From positions 653,766-717,765 of the forward strand of contig RAZH01000001.1 in the NCBI GenBank assembly GCA_003612585.1: a DNA stretch of 64,000 bases, in the 5' to 3' direction. The position numbers and the translations under genes are program-made. This document shows positions 16,193-25,335 of the stretch, in pieces (positions within the stretch are counted from its first letter, which is position 1; every line of letters begins with the position of its first letter). This DNA is from a bacterium 1XD42-54 (GTDB lineage Bacteria; Bacillota; Clostridia; Lachnospirales; Lachnospiraceae). Under the pieces are notes generated by a model. The model was not told where the DNA came from. It did not search any database and saw only the letters and a list, made by a program, of their open reading frames with translations.

Positions 16193-17158
16193 ATGACAAT
16201 CCGACATCTAAAAATATTTATCGCCGTGGCAGAAACCGGCTCCATGAGTGCCGCCGCCAACCGGCTTTATCTGACTCAGCCAACAGTCAGCCAGGCAATC
16301 CGTGATCTGGAAGACCATTATCATGTACAGCTGTTTGAACGGTTTCATAAAAAGCTGTTTATCACGGACGAAGGTCGCCAGCTGCTTAATCTCGCCCTCA
16401 TGACCGTCGGTACTTTTGACAGTCTTGAACGGTCTATGCAGCATTTTCAGGAGCGGACACCCCTGCGCATCGGCTCATCTTTAACCGTCGGGACCTGCCT
16501 GATGTCAAACGTAATTACAGATATGGAGAAGGCTTATCCCAAAATAGAAATCTATTCTTTTGTCAGCAACACGACAGAAATCGAGCAAAAATTGCTCCGG
16601 CACGAATTGGATGTCGCAGTGGTGGAAGGCATCATTGAATCTCCCGAGCTGTCTGTCCTCCCGGTAGTAGAAGATTCTCTCGTTCTTGTCTGCGGAAAAA
16701 ATCATGAATTCTATGGAAAAAATACAATATATGCCTCCGAATTGGAAGGCCGTAGATTTGCCATACGTGAAAAAGGCAGCGGTACACGGAAATTATTTGA
16801 ACAATATCTGTCTGCCCACAACATTCACATACAGGTGGCCTGGGAGGCAAATTGCCCCCGCACAATCATAAATGCCGTGATCCACAACAATGCCCTTGCC
16901 GTTATGTCGGAAAGGCTGATCAAACATGAATGCCGCCAGCAGTCCCTGAAAATTTTCCGTTACGAAACAGGAGAATGGGAACGCTGTTTTAAGCTGGTTT
17001 ATCGCAAAAAAGGAACGGATACCACGCAGAATCTCTGCCGTCCCACAGGCAGCACCCCATCCTCACCAAGCATCGAAAATCTGCGTACCGTACTGGAACG
17101 CTACCGAACCCTGAATCTTCCGGATGAAATCCCATCCTGTATCTTTAAAGATGATTAA
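16193..17158 (+). CDS. LysR-family transcriptional regulator (CysL/CbbR-like)
   Basis: This regulator of about 321 aa has the N-terminal LysR winged helix TIRHLKIFIAVAETGSMSAA followed by LTQPTVSQAIRDLEDHYHVQLF. A two-lobed effector-binding domain begins near residue 90 (PLRIGSSLTVGTCLM). It resembles CysL-type regulators, which control sulfite reduction genes in Bacillus. The ATG at 16193 has GAGGA eight bases upstream; two earlier in-frame ATGs lack ribosome sites. It is divergent from the sulfite-reductase-like fusion gene and is its likely activator. Its stop overlaps that of the convergent LD-carboxypeptidase gene by a few bases. Confidence 0.9.
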   Translation: MTIRHLKIFIAVAETGSMSAAANRLYLTQPTVSQAIRDLEDHYHVQLFERFHKKLFITDEGRQLLNLALMTVGTFDSLERSMQHFQERTPLRIGSSLTVGTCLMSNVITDMEKAYPKIEIYSFVSNTTEIEQKLLRHELDVAVVEGIIESPELSVLPVVEDSLVLVCGKNHEFYGKNTIYASELEGRRFAIREKGSGTRKLFEQYLSAHNIHIQVAWEANCPRTIINAVIHNNALAVMSERLIKHECRQQSLKIFRYETGEWERCFKLVYRKKGTDTTQNLCRPTGSTPSSPSIENLRTVLERYRTLNLPDEIPSCIFKDD

Positions 17159-18105
17159 TACACCGAAAAACAGATTCTGCACCGATCGGCATCCATTGTA
17201 CAGATTGTTCCCATCGGAATCGTCCCCATTGGGCGGCTGTGACCGCTGCACACATTTGCAATTACCGGTACCCGATACCCAGAAAAACGATCCTTTAGGA
17301 ACTGCGTAATCTCATAGCTGGCATCATATCGTTCGTTGCTGCAATCCGCAAAATTTCCAAGCAAAATACCGCCGACCGCTTTCGTCATACCGGCCTGCTC
17401 AATCTGTGTAATCATACGGTCCAGCACAGGAATGCTCTCCTCTACATCCTCCAGAAACAGAATCTTCCCCTTTGTTTCCGGCTGGAAAAAGGTACCTGCC
17501 GAATTTGCCAGCAGCGTTAGATTTCCTCCCGTGATTATTCCTGCCGCCTGTCCCGGATGCAGCATATACATAGGATCTTCTTCAGGATTATAAAAATCAT
17601 ACGCTGATTCTGTCCCGCAGAGGTCAAGCGCTCTGTTCAGACTGCTTCTGCTGTAATCATCAAACCCTTTCAGCATATTGCTGATTATCATCGGCCCGTG
17701 AAACGTTACAAAATTACAGAATTTGTTGAAAATAGAGTGAAAATGTGTTGCATCACTGAAACCGATAAATACCTTCGGATGTGCCCGAATCATGTCCAGA
17801 TCGAGATATTCCATCGTATGGCAGCTGCCGTATCCGCCTCTTGCGCAGATAATTCCGTCCACCTCTGGATCTGCAAACATGCTGTTTATCTCTTTCGCCC
17901 GCACGTTTCCATCTCCAGCCATAAAACCGTGAAAACTTAGCAGTTCATCCACCGTTCTTCCCAGTCTGACTTTATAACCTGCTTCCTCCAGATATGCAAC
18001 TAACGCCTCTTTTTCCTCCGGTTTCACGGGCATACTCGGCGCAACCACCCCCAGCGTATCGCCTTTTCTGATTCGTTTCGGCATCCGCAGCGCTTTTTGA
18101 ACCAT
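17155..18105 (-). CDS. LD-carboxypeptidase, peptidase family S66
   Basis: This cytoplasmic serine peptidase of about 316 aa removes the terminal D-Ala from murein tetrapeptides in known family members (LdcA, YkfA). The N-terminus RKGDTLGVVAPS is typical, and the nucleophile serine lies in ICARGGYGSCHTMEYLD near residue 94. ITGGNLTLL marks the second domain. The start at 18103-18105 has AAGGAG five bases upstream. Its neighbours are an oligopeptide ATPase, a ruined permease and a DppA D-aminopeptidase, the gene set of the Bacillus dpp-ykf murein-peptide salvage locus. A MccF-like amidase role is the alternative. Confidence 0.88.
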   Translation of the reverse strand: MVQKALRMPKRIRKGDTLGVVAPSMPVKPEEKEALVAYLEEAGYKVRLGRTVDELLSFHGFMAGDGNVRAKEINSMFADPEVDGIICARGGYGSCHTMEYLDLDMIRAHPKVFIGFSDATHFHSIFNKFCNFVTFHGPMIISNMLKGFDDYSRSSLNRALDLCGTESAYDFYNPEEDPMYMLHPGQAAGIITGGNLTLLANSAGTFFQPETKGKILFLEDVEESIPVLDRMITQIEQAGMTKAVGGILLGNFADCSNERYDASYEITQFLKDRFSGYRVPVIANVCSGHSRPMGTIPMGTICTMDADRCRICFSVY

Positions 18106-18275
18106 CGTCGCTCCTTCTTTCTCTCTATATTTACTATCCACTTCTCACTGCCTGCATACACATTTCCAACTGCAAAGCGCAAAGCCAGTCTTCTTTTTGA
18201 TACAATTGAGGGCACTGTAAACCGTTCAATAACTATACATAACCGCCGGAAATCCGCCGGCTATCTACCTGAGAT

Positions 18276-19205
18276 TTACTCCGACAATGCCTCACCATAA
18301 AGATGACACGCCACATAATGCTCTTTATTGATTTTTTTCAGCTCTGGTTTTTTCTGTTCACAGATTTTCAGGCACTGCGTATATGGATGCAGCATGTGTT
18401 CATAAAGCTCATCCACCTGTGCATATTCAATCAGATTGCCAAGATACATCACACCCACTTTATGGCTAATATGTCGCACCATAGACAGATCATGGCTGAT
18501 AAACAAATAGGTAAAATGAAATTTTTCCTGCAATTCTTCCAAAATATTAATAACCTGCGCCTGGATTGACACATCCAGAGCTGAAATGGGCTCATCACAT
18601 ACGATAAATTCCGGATCAGCCGCCAACGCCCTTGCAATGCCGATGCGCTGCCGCTGCCCGCCCGAAAACTCATGCGGATACCGTCCCAAATGGTCTGTTT
18701 TCAAACCAACCAGCTCTATCAACTCACGAATCCGATCCTGTGCAGCCTTGCCCTGCATGATGTCAAGTGCTTCCAGCGGTTCCCCAATAGTCGCTCCTAC
18801 CGTTTTTCTCGGATCAAGGCTCGTATACGGATCTTGGAAAATCATCTGCATTCGTTTTCGATACGAACGCATCTGCTGATCATTCAAATGGCTGATATCC
18901 GTTCCGTCAAAAAAGATTTTCCCTCCTTCTTCGATATCATACAGCCTGAGCAGTGCCCGGCCCAACGTCGTTTTCCCACAACCACTCTCACCTACCAGGC
19001 CCATCGTGGTTCCTGTTTCGATGGAAAAGCTTACACCATCCACAGCTTTCAAAAAGCGCTTCTTTTCAAAAATCCCCCTGACCGCCTGCACATCACCTGA
19101 TATTGTGCCAAATGTCGTTCTCAAATTTTTAATATCCAGGAGCACAGACGTCCCTTCTCCTTGCGTCCTGTCAACTTTTATTCTGGAATCTTGACTGTCT
19201 GCCAT
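18276..19205 (-). CDS. oppF: Oligopeptide ABC transporter ATP-binding protein (OppF/DppF type)
   Basis: This ATPase of 309 aa has Walker [13 protein letters not shown] near residue 90, signature [17 protein letters not shown], Walker [17 protein letters not shown] and the family C-terminal zinc-cluster-like tail. GGAG lies eight bases before the ATG. It is intact, but the permease gene immediately upstream is an oppB/oppC deletion remnant, and no OppA or OppD is encoded nearby. It could serve another importer or be a stranded gene on the way to loss. Confidence 0.88.
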   Translation of the reverse strand: MADSQDSRIKVDRTQGEGTSVLLDIKNLRTTFGTISGDVQAVRGIFEKKRFLKAVDGVSFSIETGTTMGLVGESGCGKTTLGRALLRLYDIEEGGKIFFDGTDISHLNDQQMRSYRKRMQMIFQDPYTSLDPRKTVGATIGEPLEALDIMQGKAAQDRIRELIELVGLKTDHLGRYPHEFSGGQRQRIGIARALAADPEFIVCDEPISALDVSIQAQVINILEELQEKFHFTYLFISHDLSMVRHISHKVGVMYLGNLIEYAQVDELYEHMLHPYTQCLKICEQKKPELKKINKEHYVACHLYGEALSE

Positions 19206-19237
19206 AACCTATTCTCCGATTTTTCCATTATATTCTA

Positions 19238-20003
19238 TTATTTGTTAATCCTTGGGTCCAGCGCATCCCGTAGCCCATCCCCGATAAAATTAAAAGCAAA
19301 GATTGTAATGCTGATCGCCAAAGCCGGAAAAATCATCAGCCAGGGCTGCTGCGTCAGATACTGGATCGCATCGTTACACATCGTACCCCAACTTGCCTTT
19401 GGCACCTGAATACCGATTCTGAGGAAGCTTAAAAATGCTTCCTCAAAGATAGCGGACGGAATCAAAAACGTACCTGTCATCAGCGCTGCCACCATTGGTC
19501 CGACGTATGTGATTACAGGAAGAATAGAATTCTTCAGCGCATATTTTGTGATCACAGCAATTTCCAGAATTCCCTTGCTGCGTTCTGTCCGGATAAAATC
19601 CTGCCGCATCGTCTCCAGTATATTAGAACGCATCAAACGTGTAATGTACGCAACCTGCCCGAAGATCATACATCCCACTGGAAGAATATAACATGGCCAG
19701 CACACAGAGTACAAAACTGGGCACGGAAACATCTATTGTTGCGATCACCATCGAAATCCCATCCGCCAGATTATTCAGATAATTTCCATACTGCACAGGA
19801 AGCGGATCATTGAGCCCATACTGATCCTGGATATTTTCCAGCACTTCCGCTGGAACTTTGCGATACTGTTCCGGACTGAAAGGGCCTCCCGGAATCACAT
19901 GCATCAGAAAAAATGTCAATGTAATCAGCATAAATAGAGAGAAGAACCCAGCAATGACACGCTTAAATATGTAACAAACCATATTCCCCACCTTTTCTAC
20001 CAC
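19238..20003 (-). pseudogene. Collapsed oppB/oppC permease remnant
   Basis: Two frames together resemble parts of two peptide permeases. The upstream frame (19623-20003) starts like OppB (first membrane segment LFMLITLTFFLMHVIPGGPF) and reaches SVPSFVLCVLAML. The next frame (19238-19732) continues with OppB text, MRSNILETMRQDFIRTERSKG and ALKNSILPVITYVGPMVAAL. It then switches within one frame to the C-terminal end of OppC (EAFLSFLRIG, FNFIGDGLRDALDPRINK). So there is one internal deletion with a frameshift inside oppB, and a second deletion joining oppB to oppC. The product cannot be a normal permease. Confidence 0.8.
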
Positions 20004-20389
20004 AGGTAATTGTGAAATAATTATGAAAAAAATCCCGCCGTCAGAACATTTCTATGATAAAACCTATATCCCAATCCTACCAAAAAGGGGCGCCGATATT
20101 CTGGCAGCCTTCGTCCGATTATATATATTTTAAAGGGTTCAGGAGCTGCCAATGTTTTTATTGTTATTTTGCCTGAAATGTTTTAAGATGATTACTGTTC
20201 ACACAAACCTTTGTATTTCCTGTAAAGGCTGTTAGAAGACGATGGATGAAAAAGAGCCATTGTGCAGAGGCAATTTTTCTCATCTTGTTCCACCTGATGT
20301 CGCTTCTAATGAAGCACAACTTTGCCGCTTTACGAGTATACTGGAATACCTCGAAACATCCTATAAAAATTCCGGAGGTTTGCAAAATC
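20004..20389. other. Intergenic region between the opp remnant and the M20 gene
   Basis: No gene is supported here. An AT-rich tract near 20115-20135 could contain -10 elements for either direction, but no convincing -35/-10 pair was found. A short dyad TGGCAGC (20101-20107) and GCTGCCA flanks that tract. An open frame continues upstream of the M20 start, but it lacks a ribosome site and family similarity. Confidence 0.4.
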
Positions 20390-21628
20390 ATGGAACAAAT
20401 CAGACAGGAAATTGAATCGCTTTTCCCCGAACTTCTTCAACTCCGCCATACCTTACATGAGCATCCTGAAAGAGGCACTCAGGAATTTATTACCGACAAA
20501 ATCATTACCGACTGCCTCGAAAAATGGGGCATCCCATACCGTATGATTGCTGATACGGGTATCCTTGCCGAGTTAACCGGAAAATGCCCCGAAGCTCTTT
20601 CTTCTAGCTCTCACACATATGGCCGTGTGATTGGACTTCGGGCAGATATTGACGCACTGCCAATTCAAGAACCGCAAACGCATATTTGCCACTCAGCAAA
20701 TCCCGGAATGATGCATGCCTGCGGTCATGATGCACATACCGCAATCTTGCTTGGAACGGCACGTCTGTTACAGCTTCATCAAGACGAATGGAACGGAACC
20801 GTAAAACTGTTCTTCCAGCCCGCAGAAGAAACCATTGGCGGCGCGCAGCGTATGATTCAGGCCGGTTGTATGGAACAGCCAACCGTTGACTATGTGGCGG
20901 GGCTTCACGTTATGCCGCAATATCATACCGGACAGATCGAAGTCAAATATGGTAAAATGAATGCCTCAAGCGATGAAGTACTCATTGATGTTTACGGAAG
21001 TGGAGCCCACGGCGCCTATCCGGATCAGGGAATCGATGCAGTCGTGATAGCATCGCATCTCGTTTTATCCCTACAGTCTCTCGTTAGCCGCAAGATATCT
21101 CCGCTAAACAGTGTGGTGTTGTCTTTCGGAAAAATCCTAGGTGGAACTGCCGGAAACATTATCTGTGATCACGTCGCGTTATACGGAACTCTGCGCACGC
21201 TCGATCCGCAAACACGCGAAGCTGCCAAACAGTATATCCGCACACAGGCTGTCGCAATCTCTGCTGCATACGGCGGCCGGGCAGAGGTCACCTTTCATTC
21301 CGGTTATGACGCATTAATCAACGACGATACACTGACTGCACTGGTAGAAGAAAATGCAGCCAGAATACTTGGCAAAGAAAATATTTTTTATAAAGAATAC
21401 CCCAGTCTTGGCGTTGAAGACTTCTCCTTTTTTCAGGAAGCGGCAAAAGCCGGAGTTTTCTATCATCTCGGCTGTACCAAACCAGGACAAAGGGAAATCT
21501 ACCCGCTTCACACAGCACAGTTTGAAGTGGATGATGACTGTCTGAAAGTAGGTGTACTGCTGCAATACACATTGACACGCCGCCTGCTTGAGTATACTCT
21601 GCCTGAGCCTGAAAATAACTTATCTTAA
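20390..21628 (+). CDS. M20 family metallo-amidohydrolase (N-acyl amino acid amidohydrolase type)
   Basis: This zinc hydrolase of about 412 aa belongs to the AmhX/HipO/IAA-amidohydrolase group. Residues 1-110 carry LRHTLHEHPERGTQEF and GLRADIDALPIQ. The metal site is in MMHACGHDAHTAILLGTARL, PAEETIGGAQRM holds the catalytic glutamates, and VAGLHVMPQ precedes the dimerisation domain. The ATG at 20390 follows GGAGG by 11 bases; an upstream in-frame ATG at 20246 would add 48 atypical residues. It is followed by dppA on the same strand and probably cleaves N-acyl or dipeptide substrates in peptide salvage. The exact substrate cannot be assigned. Confidence 0.88.
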   Translation: MEQIRQEIESLFPELLQLRHTLHEHPERGTQEFITDKIITDCLEKWGIPYRMIADTGILAELTGKCPEALSSSSHTYGRVIGLRADIDALPIQEPQTHICHSANPGMMHACGHDAHTAILLGTARLLQLHQDEWNGTVKLFFQPAEETIGGAQRMIQAGCMEQPTVDYVAGLHVMPQYHTGQIEVKYGKMNASSDEVLIDVYGSGAHGAYPDQGIDAVVIASHLVLSLQSLVSRKISPLNSVVLSFGKILGGTAGNIICDHVALYGTLRTLDPQTREAAKQYIRTQAVAISAAYGGRAEVTFHSGYDALINDDTLTALVEENAARILGKENIFYKEYPSLGVEDFSFFQEAAKAGVFYHLGCTKPGQREIYPLHTAQFEVDDDCLKVGVLLQYTLTRRLLEYTLPEPENNLS

Positions 21629-21717
21629 AGGTTCACAAAGATCATTAATTCAAAATAAAATAAAAGCCACAATATTTCGGCATAAAAAACGGTAACTCAT
21701 TTGTGTAAACCATAAAT

Positions 21718-21734
21718 AGGATTTCACAAATCCT
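21718..21734. promoter_or_regulatory. Perfect inverted repeat upstream of dppA
   Basis: AGGATTT-CAC-AAATCCT is a perfect 7 bp dyad, 32 bases before the dppA start codon. It could be an operator or a small hairpin in the leader. No regulator is known for it. Confidence 0.35.
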
Positions 21735-21765
21735 GATAGAATCTCAAAAGAAAGGACATTGTACT

Positions 21766-22560
21766 ATGAAAGTTTACATCAGCGTTGACCTGGAGGGACT
21801 TACCGGCTCGACCTCCTGGGAATCTACGAATCTCGGAGACCTGGAACACCGCGCCGTAGCAGAACAAATGAAACAGGAGGCTCTGGCCGCAGCCCTTGGC
21901 GCAGTCGATGCCGGAGCCAGTGAAGTTTATATCAAAGACGCCCATGACAGCGGTCGCAATATGGACATCACCGGTTTCCCTGCACAGTGCCGTTTTATCC
22001 GTGACTGGACGAACAGTCCGGAATCCATGATCGGAGGAATTGATTCCTCATTTGATGCCCTGCTTTTTGTTGGCTACCACAGCCCGGCAGGCATGGATGG
22101 CAATCCACTCAGCCATACCATGAATCGTGGCAACAACTACGTTAAATTTAATGGACAGCTTTGCAGTGAATTCCTCATGCATGCACTGTATGCCGCAGAA
22201 CTCGGAATCCCGTCTGTATTCCTAAGTGGAGACGAAGCACTATGCGAACATGTACATACGTGGGATTCCTCCATCCGTACCGTCCCAGTCAAAAAAGGAC
22301 TTGGTTACGCCACAATCAGCATCACCCCTGAGGAAGCCTGTCGGCAAATACGTAGTGCAGCCTGCGATGCCATCTTGCACAGAGACCAATGCCATCTTGT
22401 ACTTCCTGAAACTCTGACCATGGAAATCTGTTATAAAGACCACGCCTGCGCCCGCCGCGCCAGCTTCTATCCTGGCGTAAAACAGACCGGTCCCTACACG
22501 GTAGAATTTACCGGAAACAGTGTCAAAGAAGTGGCTGCTGCGCGGATGTTTATCTTGTAA
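21766..22560 (+). CDS. dppA: D-aminopeptidase DppA, peptidase family M55
   Basis: This zinc-dependent D-aminopeptidase of 264 aa acts in family members on D-Ala-containing peptides from murein. The N-terminal metal ligands are in YISVDLEGLTG (Asp8, Glu10), with further His residues in KDAHDSGRNM and FVGYHSPAGM. The motif LSHTMNRGNN is typical of DppA. An AAAGGA ribosome site precedes the ATG. With the nearby LD-carboxypeptidase and the remains of an oligopeptide importer, it forms a set resembling the Bacillus dpp/ykf locus for using cell-wall peptides. Confidence 0.92.
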   Translation: MKVYISVDLEGLTGSTSWESTNLGDLEHRAVAEQMKQEALAAALGAVDAGASEVYIKDAHDSGRNMDITGFPAQCRFIRDWTNSPESMIGGIDSSFDALLFVGYHSPAGMDGNPLSHTMNRGNNYVKFNGQLCSEFLMHALYAAELGIPSVFLSGDEALCEHVHTWDSSIRTVPVKKGLGYATISITPEEACRQIRSAACDAILHRDQCHLVLPETLTMEICYKDHACARRASFYPGVKQTGPYTVEFTGNSVKEVAAARMFIL

Positions 22561-22813
22561 ATTGCCCTATTCAGGTTGCTTCCATCCGTCTGTTGACGCT
22601 TGAGCGCTACAAACAATAACAAAAACAATCGTACATCACTGTGGTATGCAAAAGTCACGAAAAGACCTAGACTCAGCCTCTTTACAGGTGATGACTTCCA
22701 CATTTGGAAGGAAAGATATCATATATAATTATGATCCGCGAAAACGCTTCATAACCTTATATGGTATCTTTTTTATGCAGCAATTGACTGTATATTTGAG
22801 AATTTGTTGATTT

Positions 22814-23242
22814 TTACTCTTCCAGCAGTGTGTTGATCTTTCGGAAACTGCTCTTTCTCTGCTGCTCCATCCTGTCCCAAAGCTGCTCGGCAAGTTCTGC
22901 CAGCACATTCTCATCAAATTCGATACTGCCTTCATAGACAACCATCCCTTCCGCGATCGCCTGCTGCGCCTCCCGGTAATCCTCATAATGTTCATCCCCT
23001 TCATAAAAATCACCGCGTACGTCAATTCCGTACTGTTCACCAAAAAAAGCCGCCAGCTCTTCTTCCGTCTCCGCTGCCTTTTTTCCAAAAAAGACAGGGC
23101 CAAGCAACTCATACAAGATATCCTTTTGGCACTCTTCCAACTTCGCATCCCGTGCAAGTAAATAACTGCTGCCGTGTGTAGATGGTATCTCCTTTGTCAA
23201 GTCCAATTTTTTCCACTTCTTTTTATTTTGCATCTCCCTCAT
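22814..23242 (-). CDS. Hypothetical acidic protein
   Basis: This protein of about 142 aa is rich in Glu/Asp and Lys and probably helical and cytoplasmic. The middle reads AAETEEELAAFFGEQYG and the C-terminus EQLWDRMEQQRKSS. There is no signal peptide, membrane segment or known motif. The start at 23240-23242 (MREMQNKKKW) has GAGG five bases upstream; the frame is open to 23314 without a better ribosome site. It stands alone between dppA and the SGNH hydrolase. Not recognised. Confidence 0.6.
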   Translation of the reverse strand: MREMQNKKKWKKLDLTKEIPSTHGSSYLLARDAKLEECQKDILYELLGPVFFGKKAAETEEELAAFFGEQYGIDVRGDFYEGDEHYEDYREAQQAIAEGMVVYEGSIEFDENVLAELAEQLWDRMEQQRKSSFRKINTLLEE

Positions 23243-23414
23243 GGTCTCCTCATACATTTTATGATTATACTCATATATTATATATACTGTATCATATTGT
23301 TTGTAATTGGTCAATGTTTTTTTCTATTCACGAAATCACAATCGGTTAATCAGACCCTTTGCAGGCACTGATCAAATATTATCGCTATCTTCTCGGAACA
23401 GTCTCCTCCAAATC

Positions 23415-23463
23415 AAAAAAGATACCGTACTTCATCCCATCGGATGATAATACGGTATCTTTG
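23415..23463 (-). terminator. Terminator of the SGNH hydrolase gene
   Basis: The arms AAAGATACCGTA and TACGGTATCTTT, with an inner pairing ATCATCC/GGGATGA, are followed on the minus strand by a T-run at 23415-23420. Confidence 0.75.
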
Positions 23464-23510
23464 TTTTAATCACTTATTATGAAATACTTTACACTGTAAA
23501 TAACTGAATA

Positions 23511-24449
23511 CTATTTACTCTTCGTTGTTTTTCCTTTGCGAAGCGCAGACTTAATCACCTTTCCCCAAATCTGGTATGCCTTTGTACTTGGATGAAGATC
23601 ATCATCCGCATATAAACTAGGTCTCAGTCTATCTCCCTGCCAGTAATAAGATTCCAGGTCAATATAGTGCAGATTCTTCTTCCCAGCACAATACGCTTCC
23701 ATTCTTCGGTTACAGCTTTCAATATCATCCCATGCATTGCAACGCCGCAGCGTCGGACAAATTGAAACATAATAAATCTGCGTATCTGGCAGCTTTTTCT
23801 GCAACTTTCGAATCAATTTCTGTGTCTGCTTTGCTGTCTGATATCCGCTCAGACCATCGCACCCGTTTCCGATATCGTTCGAACCGACATACAACACGAT
23901 TGCTTTTGGGTTGTAGCGCACAATCAGACTTGAATAAAGCTTCTCCCAGTCAGAAACCGTCGTTCCAGCCACGCCCATATTCATGACCTCATATGGTGAC
24001 AATGCAGAAGATGCACTCTTCCAAAATTCAATAGACGAACTTCCTGCAAGAATCACCTTATCCTGATTCTTAGAAACGGTAAACTGTTTCCTCAATTCTG
24101 ACGGAAGATAACTTTTCGTCGCTTTATAAACCTTGACTGTACAACGATACGTTTTCCCTTTATATTTCGCTGAAATTTTACAAGTGCCTTTTGAAAGTGC
24201 CAGTACCTTTCCACTCTTGGAAACTGTGGCTACTGACCGATCTGAAGATTTCCATGTAACAGTTCCATTCGCATTCTTAAGACGAAGCTGCACGACTCGA
24301 TCCACGGTTGTGGAAACCTTTGTTTTATTCAGCTGTATTTTCTTTGTGGCCGCCCCCGATGTAAAGGTAAAAATATTCATTGCACAAAACAGCATCAGCA
24401 GAAAAATTCCTGTCCTAAGCCTGCGTTTTGTCCTCTTTGTGTAATCCAT
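23511..24449 (-). CDS. Secreted SGNH/GDSL hydrolase with bacterial Ig-like domain
   Basis: This exported esterase-type protein has 312 aa. A basic N-terminus and hydrophobic segment (FLLMLFCAMNIFTF) form a signal peptide. Residues about 37-110 are a Big_2-type Ig-like domain, with VTWKSSDRSVATVSKSGKV typical of that fold. The hydrolase domain carries block I GSSSIEFW with the nucleophile Ser, block III YVGSNDIG and block V DDLHPSTKAY with the catalytic Asp-His pair. Substrate unknown; cell-wall or polysaccharide deacetylation is plausible. It is followed by its own terminator. Confidence 0.88.
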   Translation of the reverse strand: MDYTKRTKRRLRTGIFLLMLFCAMNIFTFTSGAATKKIQLNKTKVSTTVDRVVQLRLKNANGTVTWKSSDRSVATVSKSGKVLALSKGTCKISAKYKGKTYRCTVKVYKATKSYLPSELRKQFTVSKNQDKVILAGSSSIEFWKSASSALSPYEVMNMGVAGTTVSDWEKLYSSLIVRYNPKAIVLYVGSNDIGNGCDGLSGYQTAKQTQKLIRKLQKKLPDTQIYYVSICPTLRRCNAWDDIESCNRRMEAYCAGKKNLHYIDLESYYWQGDRLRPSLYADDDLHPSTKAYQIWGKVIKSALRKGKTTKSK

Positions 24450-24504
24450 CTCTCTTCCTTTGCTCCCCTTTGTTCCTCTTATTTAATACTGTACGTTCCG
24501 TGAA

Positions 24505-25146
24505 TCACTCGTTCGGAAGCTTCCCAAAACGCACCTTGATATACGCTTCAATCGCCTCCATCGTCCCCTCAAAACCAAGCCGCTCACTGTTCAGGCATAA
24601 ATCGTAATTTCTTGCGTCCGTCCACTCCTGTCCTGTATAATAGCGGTAAAAATCACTGCGGTATTTATCCGTTTTTTCTACGAACTTTTCCACGTCCCTT
24701 CCCGTGTAAGCCCGTCGTTCTACCGCCTGCTGTACACAATACTCCTTCGATGCGTGTACAAAAACGCTGACCACATTCGGATGATCCTTCAGCACAAAAT
24801 CTGCGGCACGTCCAATAATCACACAGGACTCTCGCTCTGCCAGCTCCCGGATCACCTTTGCCTGGTAGTTAAAAAGATTGTGATCACTGACAAACTCATC
24901 ACTGTCCGGAGCAATCAGCTTCCCTGTATACTCCGGCTGTTTGCTCTTTCCGAAGAAAAGCGGCGTCCGTTTCAGCTTCTCATCTGCCTGATTAAACAAC
25001 GCTTCATTAATCCCACTTTCTTCTGACGCCATCTTGATAATCTGCTTCTCATAGCAGTTGATCCCGAGATCCTTCGCCAGCATCTCCCCAACTGTCTTAC
25101 CACCGCTGCCGAAATGCCTCGCGATGGTCACAATGACATTCCCCAT
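24505..25146 (-). CDS. Cytidylate kinase-like family protein
   Basis: This P-loop protein has 213 aa. The glycine-rich loop is RHFGSGGKTVGE near residue 10, followed by AKDLGINCYEKQII; the middle reads SCVIIGRAADFVL and the lid region RRAYTGRDVEKF. This matches the cytidylate-kinase-like (AAA_26) family common in Clostridia, which is distinct from Cmk and of uncertain substrate. A GGGGAGGAG run lies upstream of the ATG. It is a single gene between the liv operon and the SGNH hydrolase. Confidence 0.85.
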   Translation of the reverse strand: MGNVIVTIARHFGSGGKTVGEMLAKDLGINCYEKQIIKMASEESGINEALFNQADEKLKRTPLFFGKSKQPEYTGKLIAPDSDEFVSDHNLFNYQAKVIRELAERESCVIIGRAADFVLKDHPNVVSVFVHASKEYCVQQAVERRAYTGRDVEKFVEKTDKYRSDFYRYYTGQEWTDARNYDLCLNSERLGFEGTMEAIEAYIKVRFGKLPNE

Positions 25147-25191
25147 AAAACACTCCTCCCCTGATTATTTTTAATAAGCAATTCTTTCGAG

Positions 25192-25238
25192 ACTACAAAG
25201 CACCGCCGCAGAGCTTCTGCGCGGTGCCCGCTTTTTTC
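25192..25238 (-). terminator. Candidate terminator after the liv operon
   Basis: A GC-rich hairpin GCACCGC.../...GCGGTGC (25200-25226) is followed on the minus strand by TTTGTAG, a modest T-run. A stronger T-run lies on the plus-strand side, so efficiency for liv transcripts is uncertain. Confidence 0.5.
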
Positions 25239-25335
25239 CATTATATCACAACTACCTTTACCCGGCAAATACAAAATACATTTCTTTCCCGCAAAATAAA
25301 TTAATTTTTGCAGTAACTTTTTAGAAACTTTTTGA

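Noticed and set aside
19238..20003. Two separate small permease genes
   Set aside because: Neither frame has a complete permease topology; together they read as one oppB with deletions joined to the end of oppC.
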